From Actinomycetes bacterium (lineage in GTDB: Bacteria; Actinomycetota; Acidimicrobiia; Acidimicrobiales; Acidimicrobiaceae), in contig JAJZXI010000004.1 in NCBI GenBank assembly GCA_021806545.1, positions 1 through 41,557 on the forward strand: a stretch of DNA of 41,557 bases, given 5' to 3'. Under the pieces are notes generated by a model that ran no database searches, was not told where the DNA came from, and worked only from the letters and a program-made list of their open reading frames with translations. The position numbers were made by a program, and so were the translations under genes. Positions 27,896 through 39,142 of this stretch are shown piece after piece (the first letter of the stretch is position 1; each line of letters opens with the position of its first letter).

Positions 27896-30800
27896 CTAGC
27901 CCTCCTCGATGAGATCATCAGGCCCATTCTGTCCGTCCCCTTCCGAGGTCCAGAACGAAAGCTTCCGATGGAAGGGGGCCTTGACCTCAACCGAGCGATA
28001 CTCTCGAACACCCGATCCGGCCGGGATCAGCTTCCCTAGAATGATATTCTCCTTGAGCCCAAGCAAAGGGTCCGATTTGCCCTCGATCGCAGCCTCGGTA
28101 AGGACTCGAGTCGTCTCCTGGAAGGAGGCAGCACTGAGCCACGATTCCGTCGCTAGCGACGCCTTGGTAATGCCCATGAGCTCAGGACGACCTTCGGCCG
28201 GCTTGGACCCCTGAGCAAAAAGCGCCCGGTTCACCTCAGCGTACTGTTGAGACTCCACACGCTCACCCGGCAGGAAATCGGAGTCACCGGGTTCAGCGAC
28301 GAGTACCCGACGCAGCATCTGTCGTACAATGAGTTCGATGTGCTTGTCGTGAATTGGAACGCCCTGGTCCCGATAGACCTTCTGGACCTCCTCGACAAGG
28401 TACTGTTGCGTCTCTCGAATACCCTTGATCTCGAGCACCTGTTTGGGATCCTTCGGACCATCCACGAGTGGGTCGCCAGCTGCGACCTCCTGTCCATCTT
28501 GGACATTGAGATGTACCCGTGTCGGCAGGAGGTAGGTCTCCTCGGTACCGTCATCATGGACAACACTCACACGCTGTCCATTCTCCTCGTCCACCAGTCG
28601 CACTACACCGGCGCCATGCGTCAGGATCGCCGCGCCCCTTGGGGTTCGCGCTTCAAAGAGCTCGACGACTCTCGGTAGGCCGTGCGTGATGTCTGAACCC
28701 GCAATACCTCCCTGGTGGAAGGTACGCATCGTAAGCTGAGTACCCGGCTCGCCAATGGACTGAGCAGCGACAACACCGACCGCCTCACCCAACTCGATGA
28801 GGCCCACTCCACCCAATGACTTGCCGTAGCACATGGCACAGACGCCGTGAGAAGTCTCACAGGTCAGGGCGGATCGAACACGAATCTGGTTGACCTCAGG
28901 ATCATCAGCGATCTGCGTGACCAGCGTATCGGTCAACAACGTCCCACGGCCGATCTCGGTTCCATCAGCAAGACTCACCGAATCCGCCAGCACTCGTCCG
29001 AAGGCACGGGTCTCAATATAGAACCGCTGCCCGGCCTCGTCACGTCGGATGTCCTCCAGCCAGATACCCCGGTTGGTCCCACAATCGATCTCTCGAACGA
29101 TCATCTCCTGCGCCACGTCGACAAGACGACGCGTGAGGTAGCCAGAGTCAGCAGTGCGCAGGGCGGTATCAGCCAATCCCTTCCGGGCGCCGTGGGTGGA
29201 GAGAAAATACTCCAACACCTGGAGCCCTTCACGGAAGGACGACTTGATAGGCCGGGGAATCATCTCGCCGCGTGGATTGGCCACGAGACCCTTGATCCCA
29301 GAGATCTGCCGAATCTGCTGGGGATTACCGCGCGCGCCGGATTCGATCATCATACCCAAGGGGTTCATCGTGTCAGCGGCAAGCATCTCATCGATCGCGC
29401 GCCCGATCTCCGCAGTCGCCGATGTCCAGATCTCGATCTCCTTCTGCTTGCGCTCATCATCCGTGATGATGCCCCTTTTGAACTGCGCCTCTGCCTTCTC
29501 AGCCTCGCGCTCGTACCTATTCAGAATCTCCGCCTTCGCAAACGGCGTCTTCACATCATCGATAGAGATAGTCAAGCCAGACTGACTCGCATACCGGAAC
29601 CCCAAATCCTTGATCGCATCCAGCGTTACCTGGACCGTGATCCGAGGATAACGGTTCGCTATCTCCTCGACAATGCCTCCGATCGGAAGGTTCTTCTTCC
29701 CGATGATCTCGTTGACGAAGCGAAAATCCTCTGGCAGGGCCTCATTGAAGATGACTCGACCGGCCGTGGTTCGAAGTTCATCCACCTCGCCATCGGCTCC
29801 GATCCGTCGCAGACGAATGGGAGCGTGTAAGCCAAGCTCCCCGGCATCGAGCGCGCGGCGAACCTCATAGTTGTGCCGAAACACCTTGCCAGCACCGACC
29901 TCATCCTCGCGGATGATGGTCAGGTAGAACAGCCCAAAAACCATGTCCAAGCTCGGTACCGTGATTGGGCGTCCAGTCGCCGGCGAGATGATATTGCTCG
30001 CCGAGAGCATCAAGACTCGAGCCTCTGCCTGTGCCTCCGGGGAGAGCGGCAGGTGAACCGCCATCTGGTCGCCGTCAAAGTCAGCATTGAACGCCGTCGT
30101 CACCAGCGGATGGATCTGGATCGCCTTACCCTCGACCAGGACCGGTTCGAACGCTTGAATGCCGAGCCTATGCAGCGTTGGAGCGCGATTGAGCAGGACG
30201 GGATGCTCGCGGATTACCCCATCGAGAACCTCCCATACCTGCGGCCGACGGCGCTCGACCATACGTTTGGCCGATTTGATGTTCTGCGCAAACTCGAGCT
30301 CTACAAGGCGCCGCATCACGAACGGCTTGAAGAGTTCAAGCGCCATCAGCTTGGGCAAACCACACTGGTGCAATTTCAAGGTCGGCCCGCCAACGATAAC
30401 CGAACGTCCCGAATAGTCGACACGCTTGCCCAGTAGGTTCTGGCGAAATCGACCCTGCTTGCCCTTGAGCATATCCGAGAGACTCTTGAGTGGGCGGTTA
30501 CCCGGACCCACAACCGGGCGGCCACGACGACCGTTGTCAAAGAGCGCGTCAACAGCCTCCTGGAGCATACGCTTCTCGTTATTCACAATGATCTCCGGGG
30601 CCCCCAGATCAAGCAGTCGCTTGAGCCGATTGTTACGGTTGATCACGCGGCGATAGAGATCGTTCAGGTCCGAGGTCGCAAAACGACCGCCGTCAAGCTG
30701 GACCATCGGGCGAAGGTCCGGAGGAATCACCGGAACCACGGAGAGAATCATGGCCATCGGGTCGTTGATACGTCGACCATCGTCATCTCGGCGGTTGAAG

Positions 30801-31741
30801 GCTGATACAATCTTGAGCCGACGGATAGCTTTTTGTCGACGCTGCGCCGAAAGCGGCCGCCGTGCATCCGTCGGTTCGATCATCTCACGAAGCTTGACCT
30901 GCTCAGTGTCGAAATCGATACGGCTGATGAGATCGGCAATCGCCTCGGCACCCATGCCACCGTCAAAATAGTCCGCATAGCGAGCACGAAGCTCCCGCCA
31001 AAGAATCTCATCCTCGATGATCATTCTCGGATAGAGTTCACGAAACTCGTCGAACGCCCGGCGGACAAGTTCAATCGACTGATTGGCGCGCTCCCTGACG
31101 GTCTGAATCTCCTTTTCGAGTTGCCGTTGACGGGATCGGATATCGCTGTCCTTGGCGCCTTCGGCCTCCAAGGCTGCAAGCTGCTCCTCTAACTCCTGGA
31201 AGCGGTGCTCGATCTCGATATCGCGAGCATCCTCAAGGCCCTTGATCTCCTCGAGCATCTCGGTCTCCAGGTTCGGCAGGTCCTGATGGCGGCGATCCTC
31301 ATCAACTGAGGTGACAAGATTCGCGGCAAAATAGATCACCTTTTCGAGTTGCTTGGCCTTGAGCTCCTCCTTGGGCGTGGTGCCCATCAAGAGGTACGCC
31401 AACCACGATCTGGTCCCACGCAGGTACCAGATATGCACGACCGGCGCCGCCAGTTCGATATGGCCCATACGCTCCCGGCGCACCTTCGCCCTTGTGACTT
31501 CCACACCGCAGCGCTCGCAAACGATCCCCTTGAATCGCACCCGCTTGTACTTACCACAGGCGCATTCCCAATCCCTGGTCGGACCAAAAATGCGCTCACA
31601 GAACAGTCCATCACGCTCCGGACGCAGCGTGCGATAGTTGATCGTCTCCGGCTTCTTTACCTCACCTCGCGACCAGTTCTTGATGTCATCCGAGGTGGCA
31701 AGGCCAATTCTGATCTGATCAAAACGACTTAAGTCAAGCAT
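27896..31741 (-). CDS. rpoC: RNA polymerase beta' subunit
   Basis: Beta' carries the polymerase active site. The 1281-residue protein has the N-terminal zinc ribbon ([20 protein letters not shown]), the catalytic [16 protein letters not shown] with its Mg-binding aspartates, the second zinc site ([11 protein letters not shown]), and the bridge helix/trigger loop region ([22 protein letters not shown]). The ATG follows the rpoB stop directly with no spacer. It ends 101 bases before rpsL. Confidence 0.99.
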   Translation of the reverse strand: MLDLSRFDQIRIGLATSDDIKNWSRGEVKKPETINYRTLRPERDGLFCERIFGPTRDWECACGKYKRVRFKGIVCERCGVEVTRAKVRRERMGHIELAAPVVHIWYLRGTRSWLAYLLMGTTPKEELKAKQLEKVIYFAANLVTSVDEDRRHQDLPNLETEMLEEIKGLEDARDIEIEHRFQELEEQLAALEAEGAKDSDIRSRQRQLEKEIQTVRERANQSIELVRRAFDEFRELYPRMIIEDEILWRELRARYADYFDGGMGAEAIADLISRIDFDTEQVKLREMIEPTDARRPLSAQRRQKAIRRLKIVSAFNRRDDDGRRINDPMAMILSVVPVIPPDLRPMVQLDGGRFATSDLNDLYRRVINRNNRLKRLLDLGAPEIIVNNEKRMLQEAVDALFDNGRRGRPVVGPGNRPLKSLSDMLKGKQGRFRQNLLGKRVDYSGRSVIVGGPTLKLHQCGLPKLMALELFKPFVMRRLVELEFAQNIKSAKRMVERRRPQVWEVLDGVIREHPVLLNRAPTLHRLGIQAFEPVLVEGKAIQIHPLVTTAFNADFDGDQMAVHLPLSPEAQAEARVLMLSASNIISPATGRPITVPSLDMVFGLFYLTIIREDEVGAGKVFRHNYEVRRALDAGELGLHAPIRLRRIGADGEVDELRTTAGRVIFNEALPEDFRFVNEIIGKKNLPIGGIVEEIANRYPRITVQVTLDAIKDLGFRYASQSGLTISIDDVKTPFAKAEILNRYEREAEKAEAQFKRGIITDDERKQKEIEIWTSATAEIGRAIDEMLAADTMNPLGMMIESGARGNPQQIRQISGIKGLVANPRGEMIPRPIKSSFREGLQVLEYFLSTHGARKGLADTALRTADSGYLTRRLVDVAQEMIVREIDCGTNRGIWLEDIRRDEAGQRFYIETRAFGRVLADSVSLADGTEIGRGTLLTDTLVTQIADDPEVNQIRVRSALTCETSHGVCAMCYGKSLGGVGLIELGEAVGVVAAQSIGEPGTQLTMRTFHQGGIAGSDITHGLPRVVELFEARTPRGAAILTHGAGVVRLVDEENGQRVSVVHDDGTEETYLLPTRVHLNVQDGQEVAAGDPLVDGPKDPKQVLEIKGIRETQQYLVEEVQKVYRDQGVPIHDKHIELIVRQMLRRVLVAEPGDSDFLPGERVESQQYAEVNRALFAQGSKPAEGRPELMGITKASLATESWLSAASFQETTRVLTEAAIEGKSDPLLGLKENIILGKLIPAGSGVREYRSVEVKAPFHRKLSFWTSEGDGQNGPDDLIEEG

Positions 31742-34700
31742 CTAAATTCCTCTTTCTTGGCGTCCGTCATCTTCGTAGTCAACATTGCGCTCTGGGCGGC
31801 TGAGATTGATGCCGAGGTCCTCCGAAGCCGAGTATGCGTCCTCGTCAAGCTCACGCAACTGGACGCGTTCGCCGCTCGGAGAGAGTACATCGACATTGAG
31901 GCACAACGACTGCATCTCCTTGATGAGAACCTTAAAGCTCTCGGGGATACCAGGCTCAGGGATGTTCTCACCCTTCACAATCGACTCATAGACCTTCACG
32001 CGCCCCACCACGTCGTCGGATTTGATGGTCAAAAGCTCCTGAAGTGCGTAGGCCGCGCCGTAGGCCTCGAGTGCCCATACCTCCATCTCACCGAAGCGCT
32101 GCCCACCGAACTGCGCCTTGCCTCCAAGTGGCTGCTGGGTGATCATCGAGTATGGTCCAGTCGAGCGTGCATGGATCTTGTCATCCACCATGTGTGCGAG
32201 TTTGATCATGTACACATAGCCCACCATGACAGGGCTGTCATAGGGTTCGCCTGTGCGACCATTGAACAGCTGCGCCTTGCCATCCTCACCGACGAGCCGA
32301 TTCCCATCACGCGACTGCGGGTTGAGATTGATGAGCAGCTCCTTGATCGTGGGGAGCCCCCCTGCCTCTTCGGTCTCATCCCAATGAGCGCCATCGAATG
32401 ACGGACTGGCTACCCACGTGTTTGGAGTGGCTCGTGGCCTGGTCTTGCGAGGTGGTGTCTCGTTGCTCGTCTCGTCCTGGATCGGGGTCCAACCCCACTT
32501 TGCAGCAAAGCCAAGGTGGCCTTCGAGCACCTGGCCAACGTTCATACGAGACGGGACACCAAGCGGATTGAGGATGATGTCGAGCGGGGTCCCATCGGCC
32601 ATGCGAGGCATATCCTCCAAAGGAAGAATCCTCGATATAACACCTTTGTTGCCATGGCGCCCCGCAAGCTTGTCACCCTCGGAGATCTTGCGATGCTGAG
32701 CGACATAGACGCGGACAAGCTGATTGACTCCGGGAGGTAGCTCGGTGGAGTCGTCACGGCTGAACACCTTGATATCGATCACCTTACCGTACTCGCCATG
32801 GGGCACTCGAAGCGATGTGTCGCGCACCTCTCGCGACTTCTCCCCAAAGATTGCCCGCAAGAGGCGCTCCTCTGGTGTGAGCTCTGTCTCGCCCTTCGGG
32901 GTTACCTTGCCGACAAGGATGTCGCCAGGTCCCACCTCCGCGCCAATGCGAATAATGCCTCGCTCGTCGAGATCCGCTAGTGCCTCTTCCGAGAGGTTGG
33001 GAATATCCCGCGTGATCTCCTCGGCTCCGAGCTTCGTGTCGCGCGCGTCGGTCTCGAACTCCTCGATATGAATCGAACTGAGCACATCGTCGCGAACAAG
33101 ACGCTCCGAGATAATGATCGCATCCTCGAAGTTATAGCCTTCCCAAGGCATGAACCCAACGAGAAGGTTCTTGCCCAGTCCAAGCTCACCGTTCTGCGTG
33201 GCTGGGCCGTCAGCCAAGAGGTCTCCGGCCTCAACACGATCGCCCTGGTCGACCAAGGGACGTTGATTCCAGCACGTATTCTGATTCGAGCGCTCGAACT
33301 TCACCAACCGATACCGCTTGGTTCCCAGCGGTACACCGTTGACATCACTCTGGCCTTGGTCATACGTGACGACAATGGAGTCCCCAGTCACCTCAGTGAC
33401 AACGCCCGATCCCTTGGCCACCAGAACATCACCAGCATCGCGGCCTGCGCGCGCCTCGACGCCAGTGCCGACAAACGGAGCCTCGGGGATCATGAGGGGT
33501 ACCGCTTGCTTTTGCATGTTGGCCCCCATGAGCGCTCGGTTCGCATCATCATGTTCAACAAAGGGAATCAATGAGGTCGAGACGGAGACGACCTGCGAGG
33601 TAGACACGTCCATAAGGTCCACCTCTTGTGGCGTCGCCAACTCAACTTCGGAGGTCGATCCGTATGACACTTCGTTGACGCCAACCTTGACGACGGCTCC
33701 CTGGGGTCCTCGTCTTACCAGAATCTTCGGCTCGACAAAGCGCCCATCGGCATCGAGTCGGGCATTCGCCTGCGCAATGACGAACTCCTCCTCCTCATCA
33801 GCGGTGAGGTAGACGATTTCATCCGTCACCCTGCCGTCAGCCACCTTGCGGTAGGGAGTTTCGATGAACCCAAATCTATTGAGTCTGGCATAGCTTGCGA
33901 GCGCACCAATGAGACCGATATTCGGACCCTCTGGCGTCTCAATCGGGCACATGCGGCCATAGTGCGACGAGTGCACGTCGCGCACCTCGAACCCTGCACG
34001 CTCGCGCGACAGACCTCCGGGGCCGAGGGCCGAAAGCCGACGCTTATGTGCAAGACCAGATAGCGGATTATTCTGGTCCATGAACTGCGAAAGCTGGCTT
34101 GTAGAGAAGAACTCCTTCACAGCGGCCACCACCGGACGGATGTTGATCAAGCTCTGGGGAGTAATCGCCTCGACATCTTGGGTCGTCATCCGCTCGCGCA
34201 CAAGGCGCTCGAGCCTGGAAAGGCCGATCTTGAGCTGATTTTGGATCAACTCACCAACGCTGCGCACGCGACGGTTGGAGAAGTGGTCCTGGTCATCATA
34301 TCGATATCCGATCTCGCCGCTCGCGAGGTGGAGCATATACGATGCCGTTGCCACCACCTCGGCCCTCGAGAGGACTCCGGGTGTTTCGTAATCGGTGTCC
34401 AGTGGATGTCCAAGGATGTCTTCGAGCCGAGCGATCTCGGGCTTGAGTCGCTTGTCAATCTTGTAGCGGCCAACCCGGGTCAGGTCGTACCGCCGCGCCT
34501 GGAAAAAAGCCCCTTCGAGATACATCCGCGCCGCATCGGCATTTGGCGGCTCACCCGGGCGCACACGCTTGAACACCTCAAGCAGGGCATCCTCTTCGGT
34601 CTGGGCCTGGTCCTCCTTCTCCCACTGGGGAATCAGAAAGTCAAAGTGATTAACCAACTTCTGCAGATCACTCGGATCGGAAAAGCCAATCGCTCGCAAA

Positions 34701-35293
34701 AGCGTAAACAGGCTCAGTCGCCGCTTACGCGCGACGCGAGCACCCGCCTGAATGTCTCGCCCAGGTCGAGCCTCCACGTCGAACTCCAACCACTCACCCC
34801 GGTACGGGTTGATCGTAGCCGTCACAATCGTCCTTTGATCACGGCCCGGCTGGAACAAGACCCCAGGCGAGCGTACGAGCTGCGAGACGATCACACGCTC
34901 GGTGCCGTTGATCACAAAGGTTCCGCGATCCGTCATCAGGGGGAAATCACCCATGAAGACGATCTGCTCCTTGATCTCGTAGGTACTCTTATTGGAGAAC
35001 TTCGCACGCACAAAGATCGGTGCGGCGTAATTCATATCCTTCTCTTTGCACTCCTCGACGGAATATTTCGGGAAGGGAGCAAGGTCTGGATCGTTTGGGT
35101 CGTATTCGAGCTCCAGGGAGAGCTGGCCTCCGTAGTCCTCGATCGGGGAGATATCATGGAATGCCTCCGCCAAACCCTCCTCAAGGAACCAACGGAAGGA
35201 ATCCGTCTGAATAGCGATAAGATCAGGTAGCGGTAGGACCTGAGGAAGTTTTGCAAACGAGAAACGCTGGGGTGAGCGGTTAAGCAAGGTCAA
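31742..35293 (-). CDS. rpoB: RNA polymerase beta subunit, TTG start
   Basis: This is the full-length 1183-residue beta subunit. The start is TTG at 35293 with AAGGAG six bases upstream. The rifampicin-binding cluster is wild type: [20 protein letters not shown] then RLSALGPGG, with the Asp, His and Ser positions that mutate in resistant strains all unchanged. Other marks are [16 protein letters not shown] and the C-terminal [21 protein letters not shown] lineage-type insertion with [15 protein letters not shown] lies after [10 protein letters not shown]. Expression is probably set by the attenuator just upstream. Confidence 0.99.
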   Translation of the reverse strand: MTLLNRSPQRFSFAKLPQVLPLPDLIAIQTDSFRWFLEEGLAEAFHDISPIEDYGGQLSLELEYDPNDPDLAPFPKYSVEECKEKDMNYAAPIFVRAKFSNKSTYEIKEQIVFMGDFPLMTDRGTFVINGTERVIVSQLVRSPGVLFQPGRDQRTIVTATINPYRGEWLEFDVEARPGRDIQAGARVARKRRLSLFTLLRAIGFSDPSDLQKLVNHFDFLIPQWEKEDQAQTEEDALLEVFKRVRPGEPPNADAARMYLEGAFFQARRYDLTRVGRYKIDKRLKPEIARLEDILGHPLDTDYETPGVLSRAEVVATASYMLHLASGEIGYRYDDQDHFSNRRVRSVGELIQNQLKIGLSRLERLVRERMTTQDVEAITPQSLINIRPVVAAVKEFFSTSQLSQFMDQNNPLSGLAHKRRLSALGPGGLSRERAGFEVRDVHSSHYGRMCPIETPEGPNIGLIGALASYARLNRFGFIETPYRKVADGRVTDEIVYLTADEEEEFVIAQANARLDADGRFVEPKILVRRGPQGAVVKVGVNEVSYGSTSEVELATPQEVDLMDVSTSQVVSVSTSLIPFVEHDDANRALMGANMQKQAVPLMIPEAPFVGTGVEARAGRDAGDVLVAKGSGVVTEVTGDSIVVTYDQGQSDVNGVPLGTKRYRLVKFERSNQNTCWNQRPLVDQGDRVEAGDLLADGPATQNGELGLGKNLLVGFMPWEGYNFEDAIIISERLVRDDVLSSIHIEEFETDARDTKLGAEEITRDIPNLSEEALADLDERGIIRIGAEVGPGDILVGKVTPKGETELTPEERLLRAIFGEKSREVRDTSLRVPHGEYGKVIDIKVFSRDDSTELPPGVNQLVRVYVAQHRKISEGDKLAGRHGNKGVISRILPLEDMPRMADGTPLDIILNPLGVPSRMNVGQVLEGHLGFAAKWGWTPIQDETSNETPPRKTRPRATPNTWVASPSFDGAHWDETEEAGGLPTIKELLINLNPQSRDGNRLVGEDGKAQLFNGRTGEPYDSPVMVGYVYMIKLAHMVDDKIHARSTGPYSMITQQPLGGKAQFGGQRFGEMEVWALEAYGAAYALQELLTIKSDDVVGRVKVYESIVKGENIPEPGIPESFKVLIKEMQSLCLNVDVLSPSGERVQLRELDEDAYSASEDLGINLSRPERNVDYEDDGRQERGI

Positions 35294-35324
35294 GTACTAC
35301 TCCTTAGGCGAGATCCGAAAACAC

Positions 35325-35367
35325 AAAAAAACTCACACAAGCGACAAGGTCGCTCAGATGAGTTTTT
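35325..35367 (-). terminator. Terminator-like attenuator between rplL and rpoB
   Basis: On the minus strand this reads AAAAACTCA, five bases, GCGAC-CTT-GTCGC, five bases, then TGAGTTTTTTT. A 9-bp outer stem and 5-bp inner stem are followed by seven T. It ends 31 bases before the rpoB start. This matches the position of the E. coli rplL-rpoB attenuator, which lets most transcripts stop after rplL. Partial termination here is inference. Confidence 0.8.
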
Positions 35368-35429
35368 CAAGAGCTCAGTTGTGGGCAAGACACTACGAGG
35401 TATAGCATAGATGGGTTAGCAGGCCGTGA

Positions 35430-35465
35430 GGTCGTTTGCGCCCGAAATGCTGAGCGCAAACGACC
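35430..35465 (-). repeat. 12-bp stem-loop after rplL
   Basis: GGTCGTTTGCGC (35430-35441) pairs perfectly with GCGCAAACGACC (35454-35465) across a 12-base loop, starting 20 bases past the rplL stop. There is no T-run, so it is more like an RNase III-type processing stem, as known in the E. coli rplL-rpoB gap, than a terminator. Confidence 0.65.
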
Positions 35466-35485
35466 GGTGATCGCAAGAGCGAGCG

Positions 35486-35878
35486 TTACTTCAGCTCGAC
35501 AGTCGCGCCAGCTCCTTCAAGCTGCGCCTTAGCCTTCTCGGCATCCTCTTTGGATGCCTTCTCCAAGACCGGCTTGGGAGCCGCGTCGACGAGATCCTTC
35601 GCCTCCTTGAGACCGAGATTCGTCAGTGCGCGCACCTCTTTGATGACCTGAATCTTCTTTTCACCAGCCGACGTCAGAATAACGTCGAACTCATCCTGCT
35701 CCTCTGCGGCCGCCGCTGCCTCACCGGCACCTCCACCGGCTACTGCACCAGCTGGGGCTACCGCCACCGGTGCTGCCGCCGTGACACCAAATCGCTCCTC
35801 GAACGCCTTCAAGAGCTCCGAAAGCTCGATGACGGTCATCTCCGAAATCTGATCGAGCAATGCCTGAACGTCTGCCAT
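35486..35878 (-). CDS. rplL: 50S ribosomal protein L7/L12
   Basis: L7/L12 forms the multi-copy stalk that recruits translational GTPases. The ATG at 35878 gives 130 residues: an N-terminal dimerisation domain ([20 protein letters not shown]), an Ala/Gly-rich hinge, and the C-terminal factor-binding domain ([20 protein letters not shown]). AGGA lies about six bases before the ATG. Confidence 0.98.
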   Translation of the reverse strand: MADVQALLDQISEMTVIELSELLKAFEERFGVTAAAPVAVAPAGAVAGGGAGEAAAAAEEQDEFDVILTSAGEKKIQVIKEVRALTNLGLKEAKDLVDAAPKPVLEKASKEDAEKAKAQLEGAGATVELK

Positions 35879-35956
35879 TAGTTTCCTTTCGTGTCCCACT
35901 GGACGATTGTGCCAACTACTACGTTGCGCTATTTACTGTGAACTATCTCTCAAGCT

Positions 35957-35977
35957 CGGACGAGCCCGGCTCCTCCG
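35957..35977 (-). repeat. Hairpin in rplJ-rplL gap
   Basis: CGGA-C-GAGC-CCG-GCTC-C-TCCG forms an 8-bp stem with one mismatch in the 119-base gap between rplJ and rplL. No T-run follows. It may affect the rplJ:rplL expression ratio, which is inference. Confidence 0.4.
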
Positions 35978-35997
35978 ACACGAGCGCTGGCCTGATG

Positions 35998-36528
35998 TTA
36001 GGCAGCCTCTCGCTGATCGATCAGTGCCTTCAACCCATAGGCGAAATCTCGTGGAACGGCATTCAAAGCCGAAGCGAAATTCACCATCGGTGCCGCGATC
36101 ACGCCTGCCACCTGCGCAAGCAGGACATCGCGGCTCGGCAAGCTCGCTAGCGCAAAGACAGCGGGCTGATCGAGCAGTTGTGAACCCATCAACGCGCCTT
36201 TGACGACGAGCTGATCGTTGATGCGCGAGAAATCGCGGAGACCCTTCGCGGTCGCGGCTGCATCCGGGCCAGAGAATACGAGACCACTCGGTCCGCTGAG
36301 CAACTCGACAAGCACTTCGCGGTCCGCGGCCTTCGCAGCAATCCTCGTCAATGTATTTTTGAACACCTTGTACTCGGCGTCAACGGTGCGAAGCTGTGCA
36401 CGCAGCGCCTGAAGATCTGCCACCTTGAGCCCTCGGTACTCGGTGACAAACACTACCTCAGTCTGAGCTAGCTTGTCCCGAATCTCCTCGACGACAGCAA
36501 CCTTGGCAGGACGCGGATTGTCGATCAT
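35998..36528 (-). CDS. rplJ: 50S ribosomal protein L10
   Basis: L10 is the stalk base that anchors L7/L12 dimers. I chose the ATG at 36528 (176 residues, MIDNPRPAKVAVVEEIRDKL) because GGGAGAG precedes it and the longer upstream frame runs through non-conserved sequence. Family marks are TEYRGLKVADLQALRAQL and the FKNTLTRIAA region. Confidence 0.97.
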   Translation of the reverse strand: MIDNPRPAKVAVVEEIRDKLAQTEVVFVTEYRGLKVADLQALRAQLRTVDAEYKVFKNTLTRIAAKAADREVLVELLSGPSGLVFSGPDAAATAKGLRDFSRINDQLVVKGALMGSQLLDQPAVFALASLPSRDVLLAQVAGVIAAPMVNFASALNAVPRDFAYGLKALIDQREAA

Positions 36529-36698
36529 TATCTCTCCCTCTAGTCTCACACCTGAACCTTGGCCAGGTCTGACATTCCATGCCCGACTCGGAGAGATCGC
36601 TTCATCGGGCACCCCGAAGGGAATTAAGTAAATACACCGGACCTCTTGAGCGAATCGAGGCGTTCTATACTATAGCGGCCCAGCAGCCGACCACCGGC
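36529..36698 (-). promoter_or_regulatory. rplJ leader, possible L10 autoregulation site
   Basis: The 170-base rplA-rplJ gap holds a CCC-TTCG-GGG tetraloop hairpin (36612-36621) and, right after it on the minus strand, a 7-bp stem (arms 36605-36611 and 36580-36586) with an 18-base loop. A TATAGT-like hexamer lies near 36670, shortly after rplA. In many bacteria L10 with L7/L12 binds a structured leader here to repress its own translation. I see structure in the right place but cannot confirm the L10 consensus. Confidence 0.4.
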
Positions 36699-37412
36699 CT
36701 ACGCGGCTGAGACATCCTCATCAACGAGACGGATACGATTCGGATCGACAGCGACCGACGGGGTCATCGTCGCGCTCAGATGCACCGACCGAAAATACCG
36801 CCCCTTCGCAGAGGCCGGCTTTGCCCGCGCCAATTCATCAATCACCGCTTTGAAATTCTCCAACAGCGCTGCGGTCGGGAACGACACCTTCCCAATGGGC
36901 ACGTGGACGTTACCCACCTTGTCGGTACGAAACTCTACCCTGCCCGCCTTGAACTCCGTAACGGCCTTGGCAACCTCTGTAGTTACCGTACCTGTCCGTG
37001 GGTTCGGCATGAGCCCACGAGGTCCAAGCACCCGACCAAGGCGGCCAACCTGACCCATAAGGTCCGGAGTGGCGATCGCGACGTCGAAGTCGAGAAAACC
37101 ACCGGCAACTCGCTCGACAAGATCATCAGCCCCAACCACATCGGCTCCCGCATCCCTAGCCTCAGCCGCGGTCTCGCCAGCCGCGAACACCGCGATGCGA
37201 ACGGTGCGCCCAGTGCCGTTAGGCAGGGATACCGTCCCTCGAACCATCTGATCAGCCTTACGCGGATCGACCCCAAGCCGAACGGCCAACTCGACTGTCT
37301 CGTCAAACTTCGCCCTGCTCATCGATTGAACGAGCGCTACCGCTTCGCGAGGCAGATACAGCTTCTGCGGATCAACCGTCGCTACCTGCTCTGTGTACAC
37401 TTTTCCAGCCAT
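36699..37412 (-). CDS. rplA: 50S ribosomal protein L1
   Basis: L1 forms the mobile stalk near the E site and represses the L11-L1 mRNA in many bacteria. The 237 residues include [34 protein letters not shown] and the C-terminal [19 protein letters not shown]. It follows rplK by 42 bases. Confidence 0.98.
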   Translation of the reverse strand: MAGKVYTEQVATVDPQKLYLPREAVALVQSMSRAKFDETVELAVRLGVDPRKADQMVRGTVSLPNGTGRTVRIAVFAAGETAAEARDAGADVVGADDLVERVAGGFLDFDVAIATPDLMGQVGRLGRVLGPRGLMPNPRTGTVTTEVAKAVTEFKAGRVEFRTDKVGNVHVPIGKVSFPTAALLENFKAVIDELARAKPASAKGRYFRSVHLSATMTPSVAVDPNRIRLVDEDVSAA

Positions 37413-37454
37413 GACAAACTCCCAACTCTACGATTTACTCAACCGAGAATCGTC

Positions 37455-37883
37455 CTATTCAGCGACGGTGATACCCATCGACGCTGCTGTCCCAATCACC
37501 TGCTTCATCGCGGACTCGAGGTTGAAGGCGTTCAAATCCGGCATCTTCGTCTTCGCAATCTCCTCAATCTGATCCCGCGTCACGGTGCCCACCAAAGCAC
37601 GACGATTGGTAGCGGAGCCCTTGTCCAGCCCTGCTGCCTGCTTGAGAAGCTCCGAAGTCGGTGGAGTCTTGAGAACGAAGCTAAAGGAACGATCTTCGAA
37701 GATCGTCACCTCGACCGGGATAACCTGGCCGCGCTGTGCCTCGGTCGCCGCGTTGTACTGCTTGACGAACTCCATCGTCTGGATACCGTGAGGTCCGAGC
37801 GCGGTGCCGACGGGAGGCGCAGGCGTCGCCGCCCCAGCCGGCAAATTGATCTTGACAATGGCTGCGACACGTTTCTTCGCCAC
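37455..37883 (-). CDS. rplK: 50S ribosomal protein L11
   Basis: L11 binds the GTPase-associated rRNA and is needed for stringent factor Rel activation. The 142 residues start at GTG (37883), with AAGGAG ten bases upstream. Most is canonical, but the N-terminal proline-rich segment reads [17 protein letters not shown], where most bacteria have PPVGPALGQ followed by G-V-N-I-M. Thus Thr27 stands at the E. coli Pro26 position. A TATACT hexamer (complement of 37915-37920) upstream is a possible -10 element. Confidence 0.97.
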   Translation of the reverse strand: MAKKRVAAIVKINLPAGAATPAPPVGTALGPHGIQTMEFVKQYNAATEAQRGQVIPVEVTIFEDRSFSFVLKTPPTSELLKQAAGLDKGSATNRRALVGTVTRDQIEEIAKTKMPDLNAFNLESAMKQVIGTAASMGITVAE

Positions 37884-37979
37884 GATTACTGAACTCCTTA
37901 CATTGAACCAGACAAGTATATAGGGTGCAACAAAGCCTGAATGCTACAGCGCTCCGTTGCTCGAGTGTGAACCCGAAAA

Positions 37980-38717
37980 TTAGATCTTGGTTACCTGCGA
38001 GAAATCCAGCTCAACTGGTGTCTCGCGCCCGAAGATGTTGAACAGCACCTTGAGCTTCATCTGGTCGGCGTTGATCTCCGAGATCTGACCCGAGAAGTCC
38101 GCCAAGGGGCCTTCCTTGACCTGAACGGTATCGCCAATCTCAAAGCCATGCGAGGGCTTACGTACCGTAGAGGTCCGCATCTCCTCCGGCGTCTTGAACG
38201 CTAACATCGACTCAACTTCCCGCTTCGACAGCGGGGTTGGCTTTGAGCCAGAGCCGACAAACGAGGTGATCCCTGGAGTATTGCGGATGGCGGTCCATAC
38301 CTCATCATCCATGTCGGCTCGAACCATGACGTAGCCGGGAAACACCTTCCGTCGGACCGAGACTCGCTTGCCATTCTTGATCTCCGCAACATCTTCCATT
38401 GGGATTTCAACTTCGTAGATGCGCTCGTCGAGGTTGAGCGACTTGACCCGCGCGAACAAGTTCGTCTTGACCTTGTTCTCGTATCCCGAATAACAATGGA
38501 CGACGTACCAATCCCCAGCCCGATCGTACGGCGACTCGACGCTCTCGTCCCCTGCCTCTTCATCCACTGGATAGTCCGGATCGTCGCCCCGCTCATGATC
38601 GGCATGTGCCACTGAGGCGTCGACATCGCCGCCCAGAGCTGCTCCTGCTACCGAGTGAGCCTCCTCGGTCTCCGAGTCCTTCACTTGCTCGTCTACCACA
38701 TTCTTATCTGACACCAC
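37980..38717 (-). CDS. nusG: Transcription termination/antitermination protein NusG
   Basis: NusG binds RNA polymerase and links it to Rho or to the ribosome through S10. The NGN domain starts at [19 protein letters not shown] and the C-terminal KOW domain is [20 protein letters not shown]. An acidic N-terminal extension of about 68 residues precedes the NGN domain, as in other actinobacteria. Several GTG codons compete as start; I chose 38717 (245 residues) because GGGAG lies five bases upstream. 38714 and 38723 are alternatives. Confidence 0.96.
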   Translation of the reverse strand: MVSDKNVVDEQVKDSETEEAHSVAGAALGGDVDASVAHADHERGDDPDYPVDEEAGDESVESPYDRAGDWYVVHCYSGYENKVKTNLFARVKSLNLDERIYEVEIPMEDVAEIKNGKRVSVRRKVFPGYVMVRADMDDEVWTAIRNTPGITSFVGSGSKPTPLSKREVESMLAFKTPEEMRTSTVRKPSHGFEIGDTVQVKEGPLADFSGQISEINADQMKLKVLFNIFGRETPVELDFSQVTKI

Positions 38718-38739
38718 GGTCACTCCCACATCTCTTGAC

Positions 38740-39021
38740 TCAACCGTACAGCTTCGCAACACCGGTCGAGAACAGGAGGTTCAACAAAAAGATCAGGCCC
38801 ACAACAATAACTAACGTGACGAACACGACCGTGGCATAGCTGCGCACCTGCGCACGAGTCGGCCAATCGACCGCCTTGAGTTCGGTGATGACCGAGCCAA
38901 AGTACCGACGAATACGACCCTTCTCCTTGGTTCGCTTCGTCTTTGACCGTCGTACGGCCTCTTGCTTTTTTTCTGGCGCCATCTGCTGGCGCGCCATCAA
39001 CCGCTTCGTCTCGCGATTCAC
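38740..39021 (-). CDS. secE: Protein translocase subunit SecE
   Basis: SecE clamps the SecY channel. The 93 residues have a very basic N-terminal half, the conserved amphipathic helix ([20 protein letters not shown]) and one membrane segment near the C-terminus. The start is GTG at 39021, with GAGG seven bases upstream. It precedes nusG by 22 bases and follows tRNA-Trp, a standard bacterial order. Confidence 0.97.
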   Translation of the reverse strand: MNRETKRLMARQQMAPEKKQEAVRRSKTKRTKEKGRIRRYFGSVITELKAVDWPTRAQVRSYATVVFVTLVIVVGLIFLLNLLFSTGVAKLYG

Positions 39022-39062
39022 GTCAAAACCTCATTACTTCACGAATGTTGCCAGCCTATCAG

Positions 39063-39135
39063 CAGGGCAGGAGGGACTCGAACCCCCAACCCCCGGTTTT
39101 GGAGACCGGTGCTCTACCAATTGAGCTACTACCCT
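39063..39135 (-). tRNA. trnW: tRNA-Trp (CCA)
   Basis: A complete cloverleaf: acceptor AGGGTAG/CTGCCCT with discriminator G, D-arm GCTC/GAGC, anticodon stem CCGGT/ACCGG with loop CTCCAAA (anticodon CCA), and TTCGAGT T-loop. No 3' CCA is encoded. It starts seven bases after the sigma-factor stop and ends about 40 bases before secE, so it is probably processed out of the mRNA. Confidence 0.97.
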
Positions 39136-39142
39136 TTGAGGC

